From contig JAGZRY010000046.1 in the NCBI GenBank assembly GCA_018381425.1, forward strand, positions 1 through 9,471: a stretch of 9,471 bases of DNA, in the 5' to 3' direction. Every line of letters begins with the position of its first letter. Positions within the stretch are counted from its first letter, which is position 1. Positions 1-4,383 of this stretch are shown in pieces. This DNA comes from Haemophilus parainfluenzae. GTDB lineage: Bacteria > Pseudomonadota > Gammaproteobacteria > Enterobacterales > Pasteurellaceae. The position numbers and the translations under genes are program-made. The notes beneath the pieces were generated by a model that was not told where the DNA came from, searched no databases, and saw only the letters and a list, made by a program, of their open reading frames with translations.

Positions 1-99
1 CAGAGTGTTTTTACTCTCGGACTTATCATTCAATCACTGAATTACAGGCTGAAATTGAAGAATATTTAGTGTATTACAACCAAAAACGCATTAAACTTG
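1..99 (+). pseudogene. IS3-family transposase (OrfB), interrupted: 5' fragment
   Basis: Reading from position 3 gives ECFYSRTYHSITELQ and then YYNQKRIKL, the last part of the rve integrase domain of an IS3-family OrfB transposase. The catalytic DDE residues lie upstream of the window. The frame is broken at 99/100, where it runs into a short false tail (VYPIT, stop at 114-116) encoded by the inserted element. Removing 100-4415 joins codon ..CTT-G to CT-TTC and restores IKLAFKGLSPVQYRAQYLS followed by TAA, the normal C-terminus of this family. The gene is therefore split by an insertion rather than worn down by point mutations. The upstream half of the IS is outside the window. Confidence 0.88.
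95..99 (+). repeat. Target-site duplication, left copy (ACTTG)
   Basis: ACTTG lies immediately left of the TG that opens the element and matches 4411-4415. Counting it once restores the transposase reading frame. Confidence 0.85.
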
Positions 100-126
100 T
101 GTATCCAATCACTTAAAATGAGAAAC
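100..126 (+). other. Left end, outer transposase-binding site (L1-like)
   Basis: TGTATCCAATCACTTAAAAT followed by GAGAAAC. This resembles the Mu left end in its TGTAT start, its TCACTT block and its G(A)GAAA end. The inner 21 bases (106-126) align with the sites at 276-296, 4362-4382 and 4384-4404; an approximate shared pattern is AAYCRCT-AAA-TGAGAAAC. Confidence 0.75.
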
Positions 127-189
127 AAAGAAATAAATAGGGATTTGGTTGAAATAAACGGGAATAAGTTGGCAGAAACTAGATAAAAC

Positions 190-219
190 GGGGCTTGGCA
201 GAGTGTCAGCCCCTTTTTT
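190..219 (+). terminator. Intrinsic terminator inside the left end
   Basis: GGGGCT (190-195) pairs with AGCCCC (208-213), with partial pairing inside the loop, followed by six T. It would stop transcription entering the element from the interrupted IS. A weaker T-run on the other strand could also end the leftward repressor remnant. Confidence 0.6.
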
Positions 220-275
220 ATTGGAAGAAAAACAGAAATAATGAAATGGGAAAAATTTTCCAAAACTCCCCAATT

Positions 276-296
276 TAACCGCTAAAAGTGAGAAAC
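276..296 (+). other. Left end, inner transposase-binding site (L2/L3-like)
   Basis: TAACCGCTAAAAGTGAGAAA then C is identical to the right inner site (reverse complement of 4362-4382) over 20 of 21 bases. The wide gap between outer and inner left sites, against abutting sites at the right end, mirrors the asymmetric Mu layout (L1 far from L2/L3, R1 next to R2). Confidence 0.72.
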
Positions 297-345
297 GTAA
301 AATGCGGTTTAAATTGGCTTTAAATCATATTTTTGCCTAAGTGAA

Positions 346-531
346 CTAACTGACCGATAATTCGGCTTCATCTTTTGAAAATAACGCGGGTGGATATTCT
401 TCTTTATTATCCGAAATTAGCTCCGCGCCGTCCCAACGAGTTTTCACGCGTTTCACCCACACGCTAGAACCGTTTTGCACTAAATAGATTTTATTGCCTT
501 TAATTTCCTTTCTTCTTAAATCCACCAACAT
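346..531 (-). pseudogene. Truncated S24/LexA-type phage repressor (C-terminal fragment)
   Basis: The 61 codons resemble the end of the S24 peptidase domain of phage repressors: MLVDLRRKEIKGNKIYLV, then WVKRVKTRWDGAELISDN, then EEYPPALF. Family members show a VKR motif carrying the catalytic lysine, followed by a SDNxxYPP block; both are visible here. The DNA-binding N-terminus and the catalytic-serine region are missing. Just upstream in frame, the codons read D-G-D-stop before the first ATG, consistent with the usual DGD-(L)-xLVD run broken by a nonsense codon, and another stop precedes that. A GGTGA lies 5 bases before the ATG, so a small protein could still be made. Position (left end) and leftward direction match the Mu c repressor. 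It is probably non-functional as a repressor; a retained role for a short fragment cannot be excluded. Recognition is from motif memory. Confidence 0.62.
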
Positions 532-550
532 CTAATCACCGTCTTAAAAG

Positions 551-580
551 ACTACACAGTAAATAACTATTCTGTGTAGT
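551..580. repeat. Inverted repeat, operator-like
   Basis: ACTACACAG (551-559) and CTGTGTAGT (572-580) form a perfect 9-bp inverted repeat with a 12-nt spacer. A third degenerate copy, CTATGTAGT, follows at 584-592. It lies just upstream of the repressor remnant, where an operator would be expected. A hairpin is an alternative reading. Confidence 0.5.
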
Positions 581-689
581 TTTCTATGTAGTTTAATAAA
601 TACACAACCAATTGAATTTATTATAAAAAATCTCTTTTCTTTCTGTGTTGTGAAGATGATAGATTGATAGCTGCATTGAAGAGAGATTT

Positions 690-730
690 GTTCGTTACAA
701 GCATATCTTGTAACGAACTTTGTTCTTTTT
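690..730 (+). terminator. Strong 12-bp hairpin with T-rich tail (terminator or operator)
   Basis: GTTCGTTACAAG (690-701) pairs perfectly with CTTGTAACGAAC (707-718) around a 5-nt loop, followed by TTTGTTCTTTTT. The tail suits intrinsic termination on the plus strand, but no gene precedes it, so an operator or structured-RNA role is equally possible. Weaker flanking arms AAATCTCT (628-635) and AGAGATTT (682-689) also pair. Confidence 0.5.
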
Positions 731-780
731 ATTATGTATTTGATTTATATAAGTTTCTATTTTTTGTAAAGAACTGAAAG

Positions 781-806
781 GAATTCAAAAAAATTTTTTT
801 GAATTC
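781..806. repeat. 26-bp perfect palindrome with EcoRI-like ends
   Basis: GAATTC, seven A, seven T, GAATTC: perfectly self-complementary over 26 bp. GAATTCA recurs at 801, 812 and 889 (TGAATTCATGAATT). The long A/T centre would be bent or prone to extrude. Confidence 0.7.
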
Positions 807-913
807 ATTATGAATTCAAAGATGAGTTTCTTTAAATCTTTATGTTTCAATTAGTTATATCGCGTAATGGTTGTTTGTGAATTCATGAATTTTCATTTTG
901 CATGACTTAAGGA

Positions 914-1009
914 GTTTCTGAAAAGGTTGTTTTAAGAAACCGTAGTTTCTCAAAAAAATCACACTTAATACATTGATTTCATTGGGTTTAAGGTTTTCTT
1001 TTCAGAAAC
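914..1009. repeat. Cluster of GTTTCT/AGAAAC half-sites
   Basis: GTTTCTGAAAA (914-924) is the exact inverted copy of TTTTCAGAAAC (999-1009). Between them, AGAAAC-CGTA-GTTTCT (935-950) forms a compact dyad. The array ends 23 bp before the predicted -35 at 1033, as expected for binding sites of a regulator of that promoter. Confidence 0.5.
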
Positions 1010-1032
1010 CGATGCAATAGAGCATAAATTAC

Positions 1033-1060
1033 TTGACAGATAGCGATAGATCTATAACAT
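1033..1060 (+). promoter_or_regulatory. Predicted sigma-70 promoter of the C4-icd operon
   Basis: A perfect -35 TTGACA (1033-1038), a 16-bp spacer, and TAACAT (1055-1060) as a -10. It sits about 30 bp before the first C4 target copy, matching the position of the constitutive leader promoter in P1/P4-type immunity operons. A 14-bp-spaced TATAAC (1053-1058) is a less likely -10. Confidence 0.6.
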
Positions 1061-1090
1061 AGGCAACGTTATCTCAAAAAAAGATAACCG

Positions 1091-1120
1091 AGCCTCGAAA
1101 CTCGAACCATTTATCACTGG
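1091..1120 (+). promoter_or_regulatory. C4 target copy 1 (a1/b1, like P4 seqA)
   Basis: AGCCTCGAAACT (1091-1102) followed by ATCACTGG (1113-1120). CTCGAAACT is complementary, with one bulge, to AGTTTTCGAG (1248-1257), and ATCACTGG is exactly complementary to CCAGTGAT (1237-1244). The same two blocks recur at 1281-1325. Two target copies flanking an antisense RNA is the arrangement known for P1/P7 C4 and for P4 seqA-seqB-seqC. Confidence 0.7.
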
Positions 1121-1126
1121 CGCATA

Positions 1127-1149
1127 ACACGCCTATTGCGTGTTTTTTT
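1127..1149 (+). terminator. Leader terminator ahead of the C4 RNA
   Basis: ACACGC (1127-1132), loop CTATT, GCGTGT (1138-1143), running into seven T (1143-1149). The outer bases GCATAA and TTATGC can extend the stem. The same ACACGC/GCGTGT pair recurs inside the C4 RNA (1161-1166 and 1201-1206), so alternative pairing could switch this terminator. Confidence 0.6.
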
Positions 1150-1268
1150 ATGCGTAGCGCACACGCACCCCAAGAACGCCTAGAGCGTCCATCTATGGTA
1201 GCGTGTAGCGGGAAAGGTTCCGCCCTTTGCTGTTTTCCAGTGATGACAGTTTTCGAGCCCGTTACACG
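1150..1268 (+). ncRNA. c4: C4-type antisense RNA (P1/P7 C4, P4 CI-like)
   Basis: A G/C-richer island in AT-rich DNA with visible structure. CGC-ACACGC (1158-1166) pairs with GCGTGT-A-GCG (1201-1210) with one bulge. CGCCTAGAGCG and the GCGG..CCGC hairpin (1208-1223) lie further in. CGTGTAGCGGG (1202-1212) can alternatively pair with CCCGTTACACG (1258-1268). It carries the antisense blocks CCAGTGAT (1237-1244) and AGTTTTCGAG (1248-1257), complementary in the right order to target copies on both sides. In P1/P7, C4 RNA processed from the same transcript binds its targets and blocks icd-ant expression; P4 CI RNA acts by early termination. The open frame across this stretch (1150-1335) is sometimes annotated as an Ash-like protein, but its conservation is better explained by RNA. 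Exact RNA ends are estimates. Confidence 0.75.
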
Positions 1269-1280
1269 TTACCGCCAACA

Positions 1281-1327
1281 AGCCTCGAAACTTCAAGCGG
1301 TAACTTCCAATCAATTTTTCACTGGAG
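1281..1327 (+). promoter_or_regulatory. C4 target copy 2 (a2/b2, like P4 seqC), overlapping the icd ribosome binding site
   Basis: AGCCTCGAAACT (1281-1292) repeats 1091-1102 exactly, and TTTTTCACTGG (1315-1325) repeats the second block. The final TCACTGGAG contains the GGAG (1324-1327) that lies 8 nt before the icd-like ATG at 1336. Pairing with C4 CCAGTGA would therefore cover the ribosome binding site directly. Confidence 0.7.
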
Positions 1328-1335
1328 TTACGCAA

Positions 1336-1530
1336 ATGTATCAATTCATTTTTGCCGGCATACGCCGAACCGACCTTACAAACCGTATTCAAAAAATACG
1401 CATTACCGCCGACAACGAGCTCATCGCCCGCAAAGCGTTCGCTAAAGAGTTTATTTTAATTCTTGCTGGCAAAATCAACCTTAAAAATACTGAGAAAAGC
1501 AACCGCACTTTAAGGGGGATTTATGCGTAA
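1336..1530 (+). CDS. Icd-like host cell division inhibitor family protein
   Basis: A 64-residue basic protein starting MYQFIFAGIRRTDLTNRI, with the block ARKAFAKEFILILAGKINL. It resembles the small Icd-like proteins of P1- and P4-type elements, whose shared pattern is a short beta-rich start, then a helix (EHEARRxL) and F-I-L-x-x-A-G/A-R/K. P1 Icd blocks cell division. The ATG at 1336 is chosen because GGAG lies 8 nt upstream and because upstream codons in this frame (from 1150) fall in the C4 RNA. The stop overlaps the start of the next gene by 8 bp. Expression should be repressed by C4 pairing over the ribosome binding site. The last codons include an uptake core sequence (1502-1510). Family assignment rests on context plus motif resemblance. 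Confidence 0.7.
   Translation: MYQFIFAGIRRTDLTNRIQKIRITADNELIARKAFAKEFILILAGKINLKNTEKSNRTLRGIYA
1502..1510 (-). repeat. DNA uptake sequence core (Hin type), in the mobile element
   Basis: ACCGCACTT, the complement of AAGTGCGGT, the core recognised by Haemophilus/Aggregatibacter-type competence machinery. It lies inside the icd-like gene. Confidence 0.8.
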
Positions 1531-1837
1531 TATTATTCAGACCGCACTACGCGAGCATTTGCACCAACACGCCAGTGATAAAGAAAAAATGCTGGAATAC
1601 AATGAACAATTTGACCTGGCTGAAAAAGGTGTTTCTGAGTCCCTAAGAATGTACGCAGATCTTGTTTTTAACTATGGTGTCGAATTGGACTCATTGCAAG
1701 AAGATATTAATGGCTCAATGTTGATTGGTGTTGGCTCAGTATTCAGATATCTTTGCTCTACCTTAGATTTTGCACAATATGGCAGGGAACAAACCGAGAT
1801 TAATTTAAATGTTTTAGATAAAAAATATTGTGAATGA
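1523..1837 (+). CDS. Hypothetical 104-aa protein in the position of a phage antirepressor
   Basis: I do not recognise the family. The protein is mostly acidic and probably helical: a charged N-terminal half (EHLHQHASDKEKMLEYNEQF) is followed by ESLRMYADLVFNYGVELDSL and a glycine/hydrophobic stretch (SMLIGVGSVFRYL) that is too short and polar for a clear membrane segment. The start at 1523 has a strong AAGGGGG 5-6 bases upstream and overlaps the icd-like stop, so translation is probably coupled and under C4 control. In P1 and P7 the gene after c4-icd is the antirepressor ant, and P4 carries an antirepressor that derepresses its helper. A role against a helper repressor is therefore a testable inference, not a sequence-based call. 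A terminator follows at 1884. Confidence 0.72.
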   Translation: MRNIIQTALREHLHQHASDKEKMLEYNEQFDLAEKGVSESLRMYADLVFNYGVELDSLQEDINGSMLIGVGSVFRYLCSTLDFAQYGREQTEINLNVLDKKYCE

Positions 1838-1863
1838 AATAATTTGTTAATATTTTTTATCTT

Positions 1864-1908
1864 ATGCCTTTATAGGCATTCACAACGCCCTCATACAGGG
1901 CGTTTTTT
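1864..1908 (+). terminator. Intrinsic terminator ending the icd operon
   Basis: AACGCCCT (1884-1891), loop CATAC, AGGGCGTT (1897-1904) and a run of six T. A smaller hairpin, ATGCCT-TTAT-AGGCAT (1864-1879), precedes it. The AACGCCCT/AGGGCGTT stem is the same as that of the terminator after the capsid gene (4315-4339). Confidence 0.85.
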
Positions 1909-2196
1909 ATACATGCAAACAGTAAAATTAAAATAACGCTATAAATCTTCACTATAGCATTTAAACCTAAAAGTAATGGGATTTACTACCTCAAAAAATT
2001 TAAATCGAATTTAAGCGATTTGAACTGCATTTAAAGCATTTTGAATTGGCATTTACCATGCTATTAAGAGTTTTTCCAAAAAATAGAAAATTTTTCTTTT
2101 TTGTGCCTTCTCCTTTTTATTTATCTTTAAACTCCTTTAATAAGATTCTTGTTTCAATTTCCTTAAACTTCTTTCACAACAACCAAAGGGGGGAAA
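1909..2196 (+). promoter_or_regulatory. AT-rich upstream region of the activator-capsid operon with phased ATTT tracts
   Basis: No credible gene here. ATTT starts at 1998, 2009, 2018, 2029, 2038 and 2051, spaced 11, 9, 11, 9 and 13 bp, close to one helical turn; GCATTT recurs three times. GCTATA (1938-1943 region) and TATAGC form a loose inverted repeat nearby. I see no good sigma-70 promoter (the best is TTGAAT 2041-2046 with TATTAA at 15 bp), which fits a promoter depending on an activator such as the Mor-family protein encoded downstream. AAAGGGGGG (2185-2193) is the ribosome binding site of that gene, with an unusually short 3-bp spacing. Confidence 0.4.
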
Positions 2197-2505
2197 ATGA
2201 AAATACCAAGAAAAGAACGCGTTTGGAATGATTTTATCGAAGGGCTAGACGGTGCAATTCTTACCGCACTTTCTGAAAAATTGGATAATGAACGATTAAG
2301 AGTGCGAATTATTGAGCTTATGCAGGAAGCTTGCGGAGGGTTGTTAGTTTATATTCCTAAAGGCTTTGCAAACAAGGTTAACGCAAGAAATTCCCTGATT
2401 AGAAAGGAATTTACAGGCGATAACCACTATGAACTTTCAAGAAAATACGGCGTAAGCGTGCAACACATTTACACAATTTTAGGGCGAGAAGATGAATCAA
2501 ATTGA
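2197..2505 (+). CDS. Mor/C-family phage transcription activator
   Basis: A 102-residue protein matching the Mu Mor family. A helical dimerisation region is followed by the hallmark GGLLVYIPKG (Mor: GGQVYIPRG), then by a C-terminal helix-turn-helix, LIRKEFTGDNHYELSRKYGV with SVQHIYTILGR (Mor: FKGRNVSELTTRYGV..VYKAIRR). In Mu, Mor activates the middle promoter and its relative C activates the late promoters. Here the gene directly heads a capsid operon: its last codons overlap the protease gene by 14 bp, so the two are translationally coupled, which is not the Mu layout, where Mor lies several genes upstream. It is slightly shorter than Mu Mor (about 129 aa), mainly at the N-terminus. It probably activates its own operon or senses a helper's late programme. 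An uptake core sequence (2263-2271) lies inside the gene. Confidence 0.9.
   Translation: MKIPRKERVWNDFIEGLDGAILTALSEKLDNERLRVRIIELMQEACGGLLVYIPKGFANKVNARNSLIRKEFTGDNHYELSRKYGVSVQHIYTILGREDESN
2263..2271 (-). repeat. DNA uptake sequence core (Hin type), in the mobile element
   Basis: ACCGCACTT followed by TCTGAAAA (an AT-rich flank), inside the Mor-family gene. Confidence 0.8.
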
Positions 2506-3364
2506 AATATTTCGAGCAGGAAAGCGATTAGATGCAAGCGGACAGATGATAGAAATCAAGCCTAACGACTTGTTGCAAGCGGTTAATGCTTATGACCCTA
2601 ATTTACACGAAGCTCCAGCGGTAATTGGGCACCCGCAACACAATGCCCCCGCTTACGCGTGGGTAAAACGTTTAACCACCACCGGCGACATTTTAAAAGC
2701 TGAATTAGCGCAGGTTGACCCCAATTTTGCGGAAATGGTGGATGCTGGACGATTTAAGAAAGTTTCCGCGTCTTTTTACCTTGCTGACAGTCCAAACAAT
2801 CCGAAGCCAGGGTTCTTATATTTGCGCCACGTTGGCTTTTTAGGCGCAATGCCACCGGCAGTTAAAGGTTTACGAAATCCTGAATTTTCAGACAATGAAA
2901 GTGGAGTAGTTAATTTCTCCATGATAGTAGAAGAAAAAGATGAATTAAACGCACTACGCGCGGAGAATGAACAATTAAAAGCACAGGAAAGAGAGCGAAA
3001 AAATCTAGAATTTGCTGAAGGGCTTGTTTCAGTTGGCAGACTTGCGCCAGTTGCAAAAGCAAAAGCCATAGAAATTCTAAATTATGCTGAAGAATGCGAC
3101 CGTTCAGGCATTATTAATTTTAATGAAGGCGAAAGCATGGTACAGAAAGTGCGTGATTTTTTAGCTCTTCAACCGAAAGTAGTGAGTTTTGGGGAGTTTG
3201 CCACAAAAGAACGCGCCGTAAACGGTCTTGCTTCCGATGTGGTGGAGTATGCCGAAAATACCCCTTTAGCCGTTATAGAGTTAGACCAACAAATTCGCCA
3301 GTGCATGAAACAACATAGCGTAGATTACAGCACGGCATTCAACCTTATTCATAAATCAAAATAG
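2492..3364 (+). CDS. Mu gpI-like capsid maturation protease/scaffold protein
   Basis: 290 residues. The N-terminal half carries features of Mu-like gpI proteases: EIFRAGKRLDASGQMIEI, then HEAPAVIGHPQHNAPAYAWV with its histidines, then RFKKVSASFYL with the candidate nucleophile serine and LYLRHVGFLGAMPPAVKGL. From about residue 144 a charged coiled coil (EEKDELNALRAENEQLKAQE) begins the scaffold part, which ends in a helical C-terminus. In Mu the protease-scaffold directs procapsid assembly and is then cleaved; a shorter scaffold comes from an internal start. An in-frame ATG exists at 2921 with only a distant GGAG, so an internal product is possible but weakly supported. Mu gpI is about 361 aa, so this version is shorter. 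The start overlaps the activator gene and the stop overlaps the capsid gene's AGGAG. Confidence 0.88.
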   Translation: MNQIEIFRAGKRLDASGQMIEIKPNDLLQAVNAYDPNLHEAPAVIGHPQHNAPAYAWVKRLTTTGDILKAELAQVDPNFAEMVDAGRFKKVSASFYLADSPNNPKPGFLYLRHVGFLGAMPPAVKGLRNPEFSDNESGVVNFSMIVEEKDELNALRAENEQLKAQERERKNLEFAEGLVSVGRLAPVAKAKAIEILNYAEECDRSGIINFNEGESMVQKVRDFLALQPKVVSFGEFATKERAVNGLASDVVEYAENTPLAVIELDQQIRQCMKQHSVDYSTAFNLIHKSK

Positions 3365-3374
3365 GAGCTTAAAA

Positions 3375-4304
3375 ATGACTTTAGCAACACAACGAATTCA
3401 AGACCCAATTTTAACTGAACTTGCACAAGGCTATCATAATAACGAATTGGTAGCAGAAGTGTTAATGCCCGCAGTTGAAATTGAAAAGGAAGCAGGACGC
3501 ATTCCACAGTTTGGAAGTTTAGCATTCCGAACTCGCTCAACTGTGCGTGAATTACACGGCGATTCTAATCGTTTAACTCCTGAAGATGTAGGTTCTTTGC
3601 ATGTTGAATTACAAGAGCATGATATTGAATATCCTATTGATTACCGAGAAGACAACGACGCCAGTTATCCATTGAAAAAATATGCGCTTTCAGTCGTTCA
3701 AGATGTTATTGCTTTGGGGCGTGAAGTAGAGGTTGCAAAAATCGCTCAAAATCCTGAAAATTACTTGAATTCAAATAAAATTGCGCTATCTGGAGATAGT
3801 CGATTTACAAATACGAAAACAAATCCGTTAAAAATTATTGATGAAGGTTTAAACGCAGTCTCCGCAGTTATAGGCAGAATGCCGAATGTTTGTGTAATTG
3901 CCTCTGATGTATGGGCTATCTTAAAAGAAAATGAAGTGCTATTAGAGCGAATTAAATACACGCGTACCGGTATTTTAACCCCTGCCGTTTTTGCGGAATT
4001 GATTGGGGTTGATGTGGTAAAAATTGGCGCAGCCTCACAAGAAAAAAGCGGTAAATTAGAAAAAATTTGGTCTAATTGCATTGTGTTAGCTTACACGCCT
4101 CAAAAAAATGCAAATCAAAAAGAGCAAGAAAGAAGTATTTTTGAGCCGGCTTACGGCTACACAGTACGCCGTAAAGGTGGTTTATTTGTGGATACTTACC
4201 AAGAAAAAGGAGGGAAGGTAGAAGTTATTCGTTGCACGGATATTCACAGCCCTCATTTAGTGGGCAAGCCAGCAGGATACTTAATTACAAACTGCATCAA
4301 ATAG
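3375..4304 (+). CDS. Phage major capsid protein (Mu-like siphophage/myophage type)
   Basis: 309 residues, full length for this capsid family. The start MTLATQRIQDPILTELAQGY and the blocks ELVAEVLMPAVEIEKEAGRI, PQFGSLAFR, EHDIEYPIDYRE, then EPAYGYTVRRKGG..VDTYQEKGGKVEVIR and LVGKPAGYLI at the C-terminus match major capsid proteins found after gpI-like proteases in Mu-like prophages; the fold is expected to be HK97-like. It may be a family distinct from Mu gpT, and I cannot settle which. An AGGAG lies 6-7 bases before the ATG and overlaps the protease stop, so the pair is co-translated. No decoration, portal or head-tail joining gene follows; a terminator comes directly after. The gene appears intact, with no frameshift or early stop. 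Confidence 0.88.
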   Translation: MTLATQRIQDPILTELAQGYHNNELVAEVLMPAVEIEKEAGRIPQFGSLAFRTRSTVRELHGDSNRLTPEDVGSLHVELQEHDIEYPIDYREDNDASYPLKKYALSVVQDVIALGREVEVAKIAQNPENYLNSNKIALSGDSRFTNTKTNPLKIIDEGLNAVSAVIGRMPNVCVIASDVWAILKENEVLLERIKYTRTGILTPAVFAELIGVDVVKIGAASQEKSGKLEKIWSNCIVLAYTPQKNANQKEQERSIFEPAYGYTVRRKGGLFVDTYQEKGGKVEVIRCTDIHSPHLVGKPAGYLITNCIK

Positions 4305-4314
4305 GCATTAAATC

Positions 4315-4339
4315 AAAACGCCCTTTTTAGGGCGTTTTT
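4315..4339 (+). terminator. Intrinsic terminator after the capsid gene
   Basis: AAAACGCCCT (4315-4324), loop TTTT, AGGGCGTTTT (4329-4338), T-tail. It lies 10 bp after the capsid stop and 23 bp before the right-end sites, closing the operon inside the element. The A-rich 5' arm makes it potentially bidirectional. Confidence 0.88.
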
Positions 4340-4361
4340 GTTCCTTAATTTGCACTAAAAA

Positions 4362-4382
4362 ATTTCTCACTTTTAGCGGTTA
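4362..4382 (-). other. Right end, inner transposase-binding site (R2-like)
   Basis: On the minus strand this reads TAACCGCTAAAAGTGAGAAA then T, 20 of 21 bases identical to 276-296 and in inverted orientation to it. It abuts the outer right site with one base between them. Confidence 0.72.
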
Positions 4383-4383
4383 C

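Larger units (their letters stand above)
532..1032. other. Gene-free, AT-rich, repeat-dense control region of the element
   Basis: No convincing coding region was found on either strand. The stretch instead holds a 9-bp inverted repeat (551-580), a 12-bp hairpin (690-718), a 26-bp perfect palindrome (781-806), four copies of GAATTCA (781, 801, 812, 889) and a cluster of GTTTCT/AGAAAC half-sites (914-1009). In a Mu-like phage this position would hold the repressor gene, operators and early promoter. A role as operator array, replication enhancer or packaging region is possible but not shown. Confidence 0.55.

Noticed and set aside
66..263. 65-aa minus-strand reading frame across the left end
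   Set aside because: It spans the insertion junction between the IS and the element and overlaps end sites and a terminator; there is no recognisable domain.
301..311. Additional uptake sequence (AAAATGCGGTTT)
   Set aside because: One mismatch in the 9-bp core (AAATGCGGT), so not counted.
781..817. CRISPR-like or tandem array from repeated GAATTCA
   Set aside because: Only four short copies with irregular spacing and no spacers; better described as operator-like repeats.
1150..1335. N-terminal 62 codons of an open frame continuous with the icd-like gene (Ash-like protein)
   Set aside because: The stretch coincides with the structured C4 RNA and its targets, the ATG at 1150 directly follows a terminator T-run without a ribosome site, and a well-spaced GGAG precedes ATG 1336. 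I treat it as RNA, not protein.
2046..2231. 61-aa reading frame upstream of and overlapping the Mor-family gene
   Set aside because: It starts at TTG with no ribosome site, has a low-complexity F/L/N-rich composition from AT-rich DNA, and overlaps a well-supported gene start.
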